DNA of 64,000 bases from Prostheceraeus crozeri (Eukaryota > Platyhelminthes > Polycladida > Euryleptidae), in NCBI GenBank assembly GCA_907163375.1, contig CAJQUW010007828.1, positions 526,501-590,500 on the forward strand. Direction: 5' to 3'. This document shows, one piece after another, positions 36,201 to 48,200 of this stretch. Made by a program: the position numbers and the translations under genes. The notes under the pieces are model-generated. The model was not told the origin of the DNA and did no database searches. It saw only the letters and a program-made list of their open reading frames with translations. Numbering within the stretch: position 1 is the first letter of the stretch; every line of letters begins with the position of its first letter.

Positions 36201-39200
36201 CGCCCGCTGGGGAGGCACCACCGCTCTCACTTGAAGGCTTGCTAAACACAACCTTGTGAGACTGGCCGCCTGCTGGGGAGGCACCACCCCTCTCACTTGA
36301 AAGCTTTCTAACCACAACCTTGTGAGACTGGCCGCCTGCTGGGGAAAGGCACCACTGCTCTCACTTGAAAGCTTGGTAGTAACAACCTTGTGAGACTGGC
36401 CGCCTGCTGAGGAGGTGCCATCGCTCTCACTTGAAGGCTTGCTAACCACAACCTTGTGAGACTGGCCGCCTGCTGGGGAAAGGCACCACTGCTCTCACTT
36501 GAAAGCTTGGTAGTAACAACCTTGTGAGACTGGCCGTATGCTGGGGAGGCATCACCCCTCTCAGTTGAAAGCTTTCTAACCACAACCTTGTGAGACTGGC
36601 CGCCTGCTGGGGAAAGGCACCACTGCTCTCACTTGAAAGCTTGGTAGTAACAAGCTTGTGAGACTGGCCGCCTGCTGGGGAGGCACCACCCCTCTCACTT
36701 GAAAGCTTTCTAACCACAACCTTGTGAGACTGTCCGCCTGCTGGGGAAAGGCACCACTGCTCTCACTTGAAAGCTTGGTAGTAACAACCTTGTGAGACTG
36801 GCCGTATGCTGGGGAGGCATCACCGCTCTCACTTGAAGGCTTGCTAACCACAACCTTGTGAGACTGGCCGCCTGCTGGGGAGGCAACACCGCTCTCACTT
36901 GAAGACTTGCTAACCACAACCTTGTGAGACTGGCCGCCTGCTGGGGAGGTGCCACCGCTCTCACTTGAAGCCTTGCTAACCACAACCTTGTGAGACTGGC
37001 CGCCTGCTGGGGAGGCATCACCGCTCTCACTTGAAGACTTACTAACCACAACCTTGTGAGACTGTCCGCCTGCTGGGGAGGCACCACCGCTCTCACTTGA
37101 AAGCTTTCTAACCACAACCTTGTGAGACTGTCCGCCTGCTGAGGAGGTGCCACCGCTCTCACTTGAAGGCTTGCTAACCACAACCTTGTGAGACTGGCCG
37201 CCTGCTGAGGAGGCACCACCGCTCTCACTTGAAGGCTTGCTAACCACAACCTTGTGAGACTGGCCGCCTGCTGAGGAGGTGCCACCGCTCTCACTTGAAA
37301 GCTTTCTAACCACAACCTTGTGAGACTGTCCGCCTGCTGAGGAGGCACCACCGCTCTCACTTGAAGGCTTGCTAACCACAACCTTGTGAGACTGGCCGTC
37401 TGCTGGGGAGGTACCACCGCTCTCACTTGAAGGCTTGCTAACCACAACCTTGTGAGACTGTCCGCCTGCTGGGGAGGCACCACCCCTCTCACTTGAAGGC
37501 TTGCTAACCACAACCTTGTGAGACTGGCCGCCTGCTGGGGAGGCACCACCGCTCTCACTTGAAGGCTTGCTAACCACAACCTTGTGAGACTGTCCGCCTG
37601 CTGGGGAGGTACCACCGCTCTCACTTGAAGGCTTGCTAGCCACAACATTGTGAGACTGGCCGTAAACGTCCTAAAAGTGTTTTGTTTATATCTTACAGCG
37701 CTGTGTATTATCTTTACATGCTTTCATTTCAGCTTGGAAGAAACTATGAAGGATTCAGGAATTGAACTGCTGATCACAAACGTCGACAATGCAAAGGTAA
37801 GTCACATTGAAATACTTTTCCTCAGTCTCTTTGATAACCATTTTCTTCAGCTGTTGGCGCTCCAAGACAACGATGGACACAACAGCACGAAGAAGAAGCG
37901 AAAACGGTGAGTATTTATCGATGCAGTTTCTTTCACTGATATTGCTGAATGAAGTCAGCTTTAATGTCCTACTAAATCGGCTATAAATATAGAAAATGAA
38001 AATTGGATCTGTAACGTCACTACCTTGGACGTCTCTCAAACCTCTCTCGAGCGTTGTGATGCCTGAAATGCGGATGTTCCTCTTGCCGCCTTGACCTTTA
38101 GTGTTTACCCACTGCGCTATGGAGACCACTGAGAAAATTGATAGATAAAGGAAAAGAAAGGTAAACAGACAGATGGTAACTAACGCATTTCTAGAAAAGG
38201 TTAAAATGGAAATACTGAAAAAGACAATGATATAAAAAACAAAGATAGCACTTATAGGGGAAGTTATGGAAGAACAAAGAACTTGAGGCTGCACGCAACA
38301 AACATAAGACAAGAATAAAAACAAGGAATGACACATAACGGAAGTCCGGAGTCTTTAAGACATAGCAGATATACATAATATAAAAACAGTTACAACTCTC
38401 CATAGAGCTTAGTGGAAGTTTGTTGACGTCTCTATTGAATGCTTCAACACTACAGATGGTACTGACAGCTTTACTGTCCAATGAAAGAAGGACGCCTTAG
38501 AAAAGTAGCGATTTTGATGATACTGACTGTTCCAGGACACACCATTTTCAAAAAAATCGCTACTTTTCTAACAATATTAGCGAATTTTCACTAATTTTGA
38601 GGTACCTAAATTTTCGAATTTTTTTTGAAAATCGTGTGTCCTGGAACGGTCAATATCTCATTACTCGCGTTAAAGTGTTCAGTCTGATATTTGAAAATGT
38701 CTTGACTAAAGAGCATATTTTGTTGATAGGGAAGATTCAAGAATAATTTGATGTTATCTTATATATTTTATAAAGCTATCAATTTCAATCACTATTCAGT
38801 GATCATCTTAAGATGATTATAAGATGATATCATAAGATGATGATTGAGTAGTGATTGAAATTGATAGTTTTATAAAATAACTAAAATAACATCAAGTTAT
38901 TCTTGAATCTTCCCTATCAACAAAATATGTTCAGTCTGACAATTTTGTAAATGAACTGTTTTGAGATCGCAATTATGCCTATAGGTGAGGCTTTAATTAG
39001 AATGTAATGGAATCACTTTCTTTCGCCCACTTCGGATTTAGCATTGATATCCGGACTGTTCATGAATTGAAGTATTAGTACATGGATGACATGTACATGA
39101 CTCATTGCAAGTAAGTCTGCAATATGGGAAGATAAACTGAGTAGCATAAAATGAGTATGAAGAGGACTTTGAAAATGTCTTGGACTGCTTCCTTCATACT

Positions 39201-42200
39201 TCGTTGAAATTTGAACAACTTTCAAAGAAGCATTGTCATGAGATTCTTTAAGATTTTGTGATTCGTTTCATGACCATTCAATTTTGAATTTCAACACGCC
39301 GAAAACTTCGGTACAATTTCGCTATTCCTTTTAGAGGGCTTACAGATAATTTTCATGAGAAGTATTGAGGTAACTAGTCACACTAAGGATCGTGAACATC
39401 TGCAATCAAAGTGCGAAACAGAACAAATTGGAGAAATTCCGGAATCATCGGAGTGGATAAGAGTAAACGAGGACGTGGAATAACAGAAACAAGTTCATCA
39501 GAACAAAGACCGTGATTATAGCGATAGAAAAGGACTAGCACAGGCGAACTGCTTTGCACTGAATACGATCAAGTATATCTAAGGTTGCTGCGAACAGACT
39601 TGGTAAGATTGCAACGTGCTTTGCACTGAATACGATCAAGTATATCTACGGTTGCTGCGAACAGACTTGGTAAGAATGCAAGGTGCTTTGCACTGAATAC
39701 GATGAAGTATATCCAAGGTTGCTGCGAACAGACTTGGTAAGAATGCAATGTGCTTTGCACTGAATACGATCAAGTATATCTACGGTTGCTGCGAGCAGAC
39801 TTGGTAAGAATGCAAGGTGCTTTGCACTGAATACGATGAAGTATATCCAAGGTTGCTTCGAACAGACTTGGTAAGAATGCAATGTGCTTTGCACTGAATA
39901 CGATCAAGTATATCTAAGGTTGCTGCGAACAGACTTGGTAAGAATGCAAGGTGCTTTGCACTGAATACGATGAAGTATATCCAAGGTTGCTGCGAACAGA
40001 CTTGGTAAGAATGCAATGTGCTTTGCACTGAATACGATGAAGTATATCCAGGGTTGCTGCGAACAGACTTGGTAAGAATGCAATGTGCTTTGCACTGAAT
40101 ACGATCAAGTATATCTAAGGTTGCTGCGAACAGACTTGGTAAGAATGCAATGTGCTTTGCACTGAATACGATCAAGTATATCTACGGTTGCTGCGAACAG
40201 ACTTGGTAAGAATGCAAGGTGCTTTGCACTGAATACGATCAAGTATATCTACGGTTGCTGCGAACAGACTTGGTAAGATTGCAAGGTGCTTTGCACTGAA
40301 TACGATCAAGTATATCTAAGGTTGCTGCGAACAGACTTGGTAAGAATGCAAGGTGCTTTGCACTGAATACGATGAAGTATATCCAAGGTTGCTGCGAACA
40401 GACTTGGTAAGAATGCAATGTGCTTTGCACTGAATACGATCAAGTATATCTACGGTTGCTGCGAGCAGACTTGGTAAGAATGCAAGGTGCTTTGCACTGA
40501 ATACGATCAAGTATATCTACGGTTGCTGCGAACAGACTTGGTAAGAATGCAAGGTGCTTTGCACTGAATACGATGAAGTATATCCAAGGTTGCTTCGAAC
40601 AGACTTGGTAAGAATGCAAGGTGCTTTGCACTGGATACGATCAAGTATATCTGCGGTTGCTGCGAACAGACTTGGTAAGAATGCAAGGTGCTTTGCACTG
40701 AATACGATGAAGTATATCCAAGGTTGCTTCGAACAGACTTGGTAAGAATGCAATGTGCTTTGCACTGAATACGATGAAGTATATCTACGGTTGCTGCGAA
40801 CAGACTTGGTAAGAATGCAAGGTGCTTTGCACTGAATACGATGAAGTATATCCAAGGTTGCCGCGAACAGACTTGGTAAGAATGCAAGGTGCTTTGCACT
40901 GAATACGATGAAGTATATCTACGGTTGCTGCGAACAGACTTGGTAAGAATGCAAGGTGCTTTGCACTGAATACGATCAAGTATATCCAAGGTTGCTTCGA
41001 ACAGACTTGGTAAGAATGCAATGTGCTTTGCACTGAATACGATGAAGTATATCCAAGGTTGCTGCGAACAGACTTGGTAAGAATGCAATGTGCTTTGCAC
41101 TGAATACGATGAAGTATATCTAAGGTTTCTGCGAACAGACTTGGTAAGAATGCAATGTGCTTTGCACTGAATACGATGAAGTATATCTAAGGTTGCCGCG
41201 AGCAGACTTGGTAAGAATGCAAGGTGCTTTGCACTGAATACGATGAAGTATATCCAAGGTTGCTGCGAACAGACTTGGTAAGAATGCAATGTGCTTTGCA
41301 CTGAATACGATGAAGTATATCTAAGGTTGCCGCGAGCAGACTTGGTAAGAATGCAAGGTGCTTTGCACTGAATACGATGAAGTATATCCAAGGTTGCCGC
41401 GAGCAGACTTGGTAAGAATGCAAGGTGCTTTGCACTGAATACGATGAAGTATATCTAAGGTTGCCGCGAACAGACTTGGTAAGAATGCAAGGTGCTTTGC
41501 ACTGAATACGATGAAGTATATCTAAGGTTGCCGCGAGCAGACTTGGTAAGAATGCAAGGTGCTTTGCACTGAATACGATGAAGTATATCTAAGGTTGCTG
41601 CGAACAGACTTGGTAAGAATGCAAGGTCAGATTATGGGGACAAGCTTTGTCTATTACGGACTGTCGAAGGTAATTGTCAGACGTACATCAGGTTCATGAT
41701 CAATTGAAAAGGAGTCATTTGAAATCATAGTTTTGAAAGTATCTGAATTAATGATCTTCCTATACATATGGTTTGCATGTGATGTTTTCTATGAAAATGT
41801 CGGGATAAAAAATTTGAAGCAAGATTACAAGAAGAGTGACGTAGACTTCTTGAGCAGGCGGCTGAACTAATCGAATGTCAAGTTATTGCTCAGAAAACTT
41901 CTCCTGTCGAATAATGGAAGAATTTTGAATAATCTAGTCTTCTATGCAAATGAATTTCTTCACTTTACTGTCTCTGGGTAGAGTGTAGGATTTGTTTCGA
42001 TCATGAAAAATATGACGCCTGCTCTTATCCTCTCTGATGATTCCGGGATTTCTTCAATGTGTTCAGTTTTGGCACTTTGAGTGCAGATGTTTTGGTTTCA
42101 TGTAAGAGTGACAAGTTAGCTCTTCAGCACATTTCATGAAAATTATCTGCAAGCCCTCTAAAAGGAATAGCGAAATTATACCTCTGTTTTCGGCGTGTTG

Positions 42201-45200
42201 AAATTCAAAATTGAATTGTCATGAATCGAATTATTCTGGAATTATTGAAATCATATAATTTAACACGATACTACTTTCAAAGCATTACAGTTGCATGCAC
42301 AAACAAGATATTTCAGGATTTAATCAAACAATCTCACTCACTCATCCCTTTTTACGTCCTTGTGGTCCAGAAGATGCTGGGTTAGACGATTTCCGCTTGA
42401 TGATGCTCTTCCACTTCTGGCGATCGTGTATATCAGCTTCTTGAGCACCAACACTTTTCAGGTCTTCGGCGATGACATCGCGCCAGGTCTTTCTTTGGCG
42501 TCCAACAGCACGCTTGCCAGATACTTCCATGTCCGTAACTTTCTTGACCCATTCCGACTCGCAAACCAGCGCAACCTTTGTCTTCTGATCGAATCCAAGA
42601 TGTTCTCTAGCCCCATTTCCTGTCGCAATTCTTCACTCCGCACATCCAACTTCAAACAATCATTTAATGTTAATACTTCGCTTTGGAAATTCATTTCGTT
42701 ATTTCGACAATTTATTCTCCTAATCAAAGAAAGGAAATTTTATTTATAAAAAATATTTTACTTTTTTGATTTGGAGAACAAATTTTCGAAATGGAGAAGT
42801 GAATAACTTTAATACTTGTTCTTCACTTCCGTGTTGAGCATGAAATAGAACGGACGAAAGCGCTCGTTGATGAATTTTGTGTTTTTATGTATTTATAAAG
42901 CAGCTTGAAGCCGTTGTGTAGCATCTCATTGACCATGGAATTTGAAAAGAAGCTGAAAGGGAAGATTTTTTGAAGAAATATTTATCATGCTTTCAGAACA
43001 AAATATTGGTTCAGCGCAACCTGAGAAATTTTTCTAGAAGTCTGATGTATAATCCTAATGTCATTCTTCACTGGTTTTACCGGAGTTTTCCAAATAGCAT
43101 TTCAGGATTTTAATTGAAGAAAGTGAAATGGATTTAACTTTGGACGCAGAATTAATTTGTTTTCACATTTTTTCAAGATATGTTTCGGCTAAGTGCCCCT
43201 CGCCAACACATTTTTAGCTTACAGTGATCTCATCTAACAAAGACAGTGATTTTGAACTCAAATTTGGGAATGTCTAGTATTGAAAATATCATGTGTGAAT
43301 GGGGAAAGATTGTGAAGTCAACGTAGCACATTTCCATGTAAATTATCCGCAATATATCATAGTGCGAAAATATCACTTTCATGCGACCTCCCAATGTTGT
43401 AGGCTTCATACTGGCAAAGTTGATTCCTCCCATTCTATTTGTTATTAATTTATTTTCTTAAATAAAAATTTTAGATAAGTAGTTCTTTATATATTCAATT
43501 CATAGTGCTAGAAATCATTTCGGGATTGTCAGTTATTTATAAATCACTATCAGTTGCTTGACTTTTCAATTCTTACTTTTAATAATATCTAGCCAAGGTC
43601 TTCTCTCTCAGTTACATTGAAGATTCACAGCAACTTCGATATAGTTGACCAGTCGACGGGAGATCAATTTATCATCAAAAGCAAGTTAGAAAGTGTCGCT
43701 AGTTTCTTAAAAATTGAAAGTGAAAAATCAGACGGCCCTTCGGTGTCCAGTGCCTTCAAACGGTCGATGGTAACAGACGGGATGCAACTGTGTGAAGTAT
43801 TTATTCGAAGATGTGTGATGACGGTTTGCATGATTATCGAATTGTAAAGAGAGATTGTAGTCTGGAAGTTCGTGTTTCCTGTTGATCTGCGGTTTAAGCT
43901 GTGTTATTGCTTTGTTCTACAGAGATGGAGATAACGAGAATGATGATTTAGAGAATCTGCTGTTAGCGCAGACAGCAAAAGAAAGGGAAACTCAAAGACT
44001 TAATGAAGAGATCATGGAATTACTCAACAAACCAACAGCCAAAGTAAGTTGTTCCTTTCTTTGAGGTATTCCGATTCTCAACGTGTTCCTTATCTGACAG
44101 GAAAAATCCTTGTTAGAGAAATTCCGATCACAAGGTGGAAGTCAAGTCCAAGAATTCTGCCCCTTCAGTACCAAAGAAGAATGTGTCAAAATGCGTCCTA
44201 GCAATTCGTCTTGCCGAAAACTGCATTTCAGGAAGATTATTCAACCTCACACTGATGGTAAGATATCGAATACTTCTTTGATAAGCAGCAAAGTCTTCCA
44301 TTAAAAATTTATAAACAATAACAATATTCGTTTATTCAATCCAGCTATTCAGGGCAAGATGTCTTTTAAAACCAAATTAAATGGAGCAGTTCCCGTTTAA
44401 TACAAAGAAATTTCATTAGCAATTCTTTAATTAAATGTGGTGTCCGTGGCACAGTGGTTGCGTACTTGGACTAGTGATCTCATGGTCCAGAGGTCGAACC
44501 CGGAAAGTGTCATTGGAAGTCGGCAGGAAGGGCATCCGGACTACAAAGCACCACAACGCTCCAAACAAAGTCTGACTTAAGTCAGCACCGTCCAAGACCC
44601 CAGTAGGGGTAAAAAGTGACGCAAAATCCGTAAAAAAATTCAATGCATTACAAAAGGCGGGCATTAAATGCCATTTAATGCCCGCCTGCAATAGACATTT
44701 ACAAGTCATATAACGCTTTATAACAATGAATAGAAAAGTCTTCTTACATTCTTACATAAAAAACGAAAGTTTCATACCATCTTTTTCCAAAACAGCTACG
44801 GGATGTTTCCTTTTCACTTCTATTTCTGCATTGTTCGCAATTTCGACATCAATATTCCTTTGCATTAGATTCTCTTTTTCTTCACGATTCTTATCCAAAC
44901 ACTCTGTAAGGGTATGTGATAAGCGCATTCGCTTTGAAACATTGATTTTCTTGGTATAATGGTCAATAGTCTCTGACTTCTCATGTCCCGTCACATATAT
45001 ACTTATAACTTCTCGTTGCAGTCTGACTGGACCACTTCGGCTGAAATATGTATTGACCAGTTTCATATCTTTTTCGTTGATGTCTTTATATCCCGATTCT
45101 CTTTCTTCTGTAGTTCTTGGTTCTTCCAGATAACGTGTTGTACATGCACTTTGGGTAATCTTCAACTGCTCAAAATCCGGATTTCCAATTATTTGTTGTT

Positions 45201-48200
45201 AGTACATTCCTGCCATCTTTCCTTTTTGAATTGAGGAGCCAATACTGCAGATATTTCAACAGGGTCTTATTGTCTTGACTTTCAAAATCTGCATTCAATC
45301 CTTCTTTTCTTAGAAATTCTTTAAACTTGCGAACATAAAATTTTGTTTGTGTTGCTGTTGATGTGTTATTCAAACAGGAATGAGCTTCTTGGATGTTCGT
45401 TTCAATGCTTTTGAGTCTTTCTTCATTCTCAATTTTAGAAAGATAGTCATCAATTTCTTCCAAGATCAGTCCAGTTATGCAACCATCAGGAAATTTGCTA
45501 AAGTCAATATAGACGTCGTCACGTAATGATATTTTTCAAACTTACCACGCCATCCTAACCCTAGATATTCATACATAGACTTCTGAATTCATACTCGAAA
45601 ATATATTGAGGAAATAGCAAATTGATTTCTAGATATCATTAACACAGAGATGTGGTCATTTTTTTCAAAAATTATTTTGTAAAGTGAAATGATAGATTTC
45701 TAGATTTTCAATGAAAAATTGACTATCTCTGTGTTAATGATCTCTTGAAATTACTTTGCTATTACCTCAATGTATTTTCGAGTATCTAGGCGGCCAACTT
45801 ACATGTATGTAAGACGTGTCCAATCCAGGTGCTAGTATATAGTAACCCATGATGATATCAATGATACATAGAGCCATGATAGAGCCCATAATCATGGATA
45901 GCCATAATTCATAATGAAAGCTGAATCTAAGTTATCTATGGTTGAATGACATACCTCGTTTGAATGTCTAACGATGCCCTCGGAAATCTCATTTAATGCC
46001 CTGGTTCATAGAGTATAATTGCTCCATTTGTCTCCGTGCATGTATTGTAGACATCCTATCACTTTATTTGTCCTGTATAGCAGATTATTGCCCGCGCGGG
46101 AAATAATATTTGCTCCAATGCACTGGAAGGAGCGCAATCTATGCCAATTATGTGTGCCAAGATCCCTGAATAGATATTTTCACGATTGATGAGGATAAAT
46201 TTCTATTCAAATACTCTTGATAATCATAGACATGTCAATCACAATCTGTCCTTCATCATCATAGACATGTCAATCACAATCTGTCCTTCATCATCATAGA
46301 CATGTCAATCACAATCTGTCCTTCATCATCATAGACATGTCAATCACAATCTGTCCTTCATCATCATAGACATGTCAATCACAATCTGTCCTTCATCATC
46401 ATAGACATGTCAATCACAATCTGTCCTTGATCATCATAGACATGTCAATCACAATCTGTCCTTCATCATCATAGACATGTCAATCACAATCTGTCCTTCA
46501 TCATCATAGACATGTCAATCACAATCTGTCCTTCATCATCATAGACATGTCAATCACAATCTGTCCTTCATCATCATAGACATGTCAATCACAATCTGTC
46601 CTTCATCATCATAGACATGTCAATCACAATCTGTCCTTGATCATCATAGACATGTCAATCACAATCTGTCCTTCATCATCATAGACATGTCAATCACAAT
46701 CTGTCCTTCATCATCATAGACATGTCAATCACAATCTGTCCTTCATCATCATAGACATGTCAATCACAATCTGTCCTTCATCATCATAGACATGTCAATC
46801 ACAATCTGTCCTTGATCATCATAGACATGTCAATCACAATCTGTCCTTCATCATCATAGACATGTCAATCACAATCTGTCCTTGATCATCATAGACATGT
46901 CAATCACAATCTGTCCTTCATCATCATAGACATGTCAATCACAATCTGTCCTTCATCATCATAGACATGTCAATCACAATCTGTCCTTCATCATCATAGA
47001 CATGTCAATCACAATCTGTCCTTCATCATCATAGACATGTCAATCACAATCTGTCCTTCATCATCATAGACATGTCACTCACAATCTGTCCTTCATCATC
47101 ATAGACATGTCAATCACAATCTGTCCTTGATCATCATAGACATGTCAATCACAATCTGTCCTTGATCATCATAGACATGTCAATCACAATCTGTCCTTGA
47201 TCATCATAGACATGTCAATCACAATCTGTCCTTCATCATCATAGACATGTCAATCACAATCTGTCCTTGATCATCATAGCACGTCGTCAAATATAATTCT
47301 CTACGCAACTCGTGCATGAGATTGCTTCATCATAGCATTCGAACTCGTTAGATTTAAATAGCTCTCACAATACGGGCTCGGGCATTTCAGATATCTAACT
47401 TGTGGAATGCTATGATGAAGCAATCATGCACTAGTTACGTAAATAACTATTATCAAATCACAACAGATGTAACCACCACGAGACATGTTTCGGCGTGTTG
47501 GACCTCATCATTCGTGAGTAGGTTCGAACCAGTGACGTTGTAGGTAGAGGACGAGTAGGCACACCCTCTAACCACAAGTCCACCGGACCATCTGTTGAGA
47601 GCGTGAATTATCCAGGAAGGCACTGCTTATACTTGTTGTAACATGTGATGAATAGCGCCTGTGTGAAGCGCCTCAATATCGGATACGGCATATCCACCCT
47701 GCACGTGCATGCGTGAAAGCAGTGCCTTCCTGGCTAACTCACGATCTCAACAGATGGTCCTCCGGTGGCCCTGTGGTTAGAGGGTGTGCCTACACGTCCT
47801 CTCTATACAACGTGGCTGGTTCGAACCTACCCAAGACTGACAATGTGGTGATTGCATCTGTTGCAATTTGATGAATTTATCAACTGCCAGATTACTTGCC
47901 ATTCGCTTCCATTTCAATTACCTCAATATGGGAGCGTCTTTACAAGAATGATGCAAGACTATGAAAAGAATATTTGCAAAAAGCATTATATGAAAATCCA
48001 CTGTTTGTGAGAAGTCGAATGATAGCACTGAAGAGGTCAGGGTTATGCCGGTGGTAATCACCAGTAATACAAACTATTTGACTTTATAATTGCCAGCGTT
48101 CCGTGTTTATGAAAGTATTCCTTCGCGTTGATAAGATTTTGATAGTGAAATTGAAAACATCAAAAACACAAAATTTGTACTTTTATTCCTTCTCCCGCCC

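Noticed and set aside
32946-37665. Minus-strand open frames of up to 421 codons encoding a 22-residue Ser/Gly-rich repeat
   Set aside because: They follow from a 66-bp repeat unit (a multiple of three) inside a METTL3 intron, overlap in several frames, and are broken by unit variants with one or two extra bases.
39549-41630. Long minus-strand frames of up to 294 codons
   Set aside because: Translation of a 67-bp tandem array in shifting frames, with no domain outside the repeat.
46225-47278. CRISPR-like regular array
   Set aside because: The units are contiguous and identical with no unique spacers, and the surrounding gene is eukaryotic.
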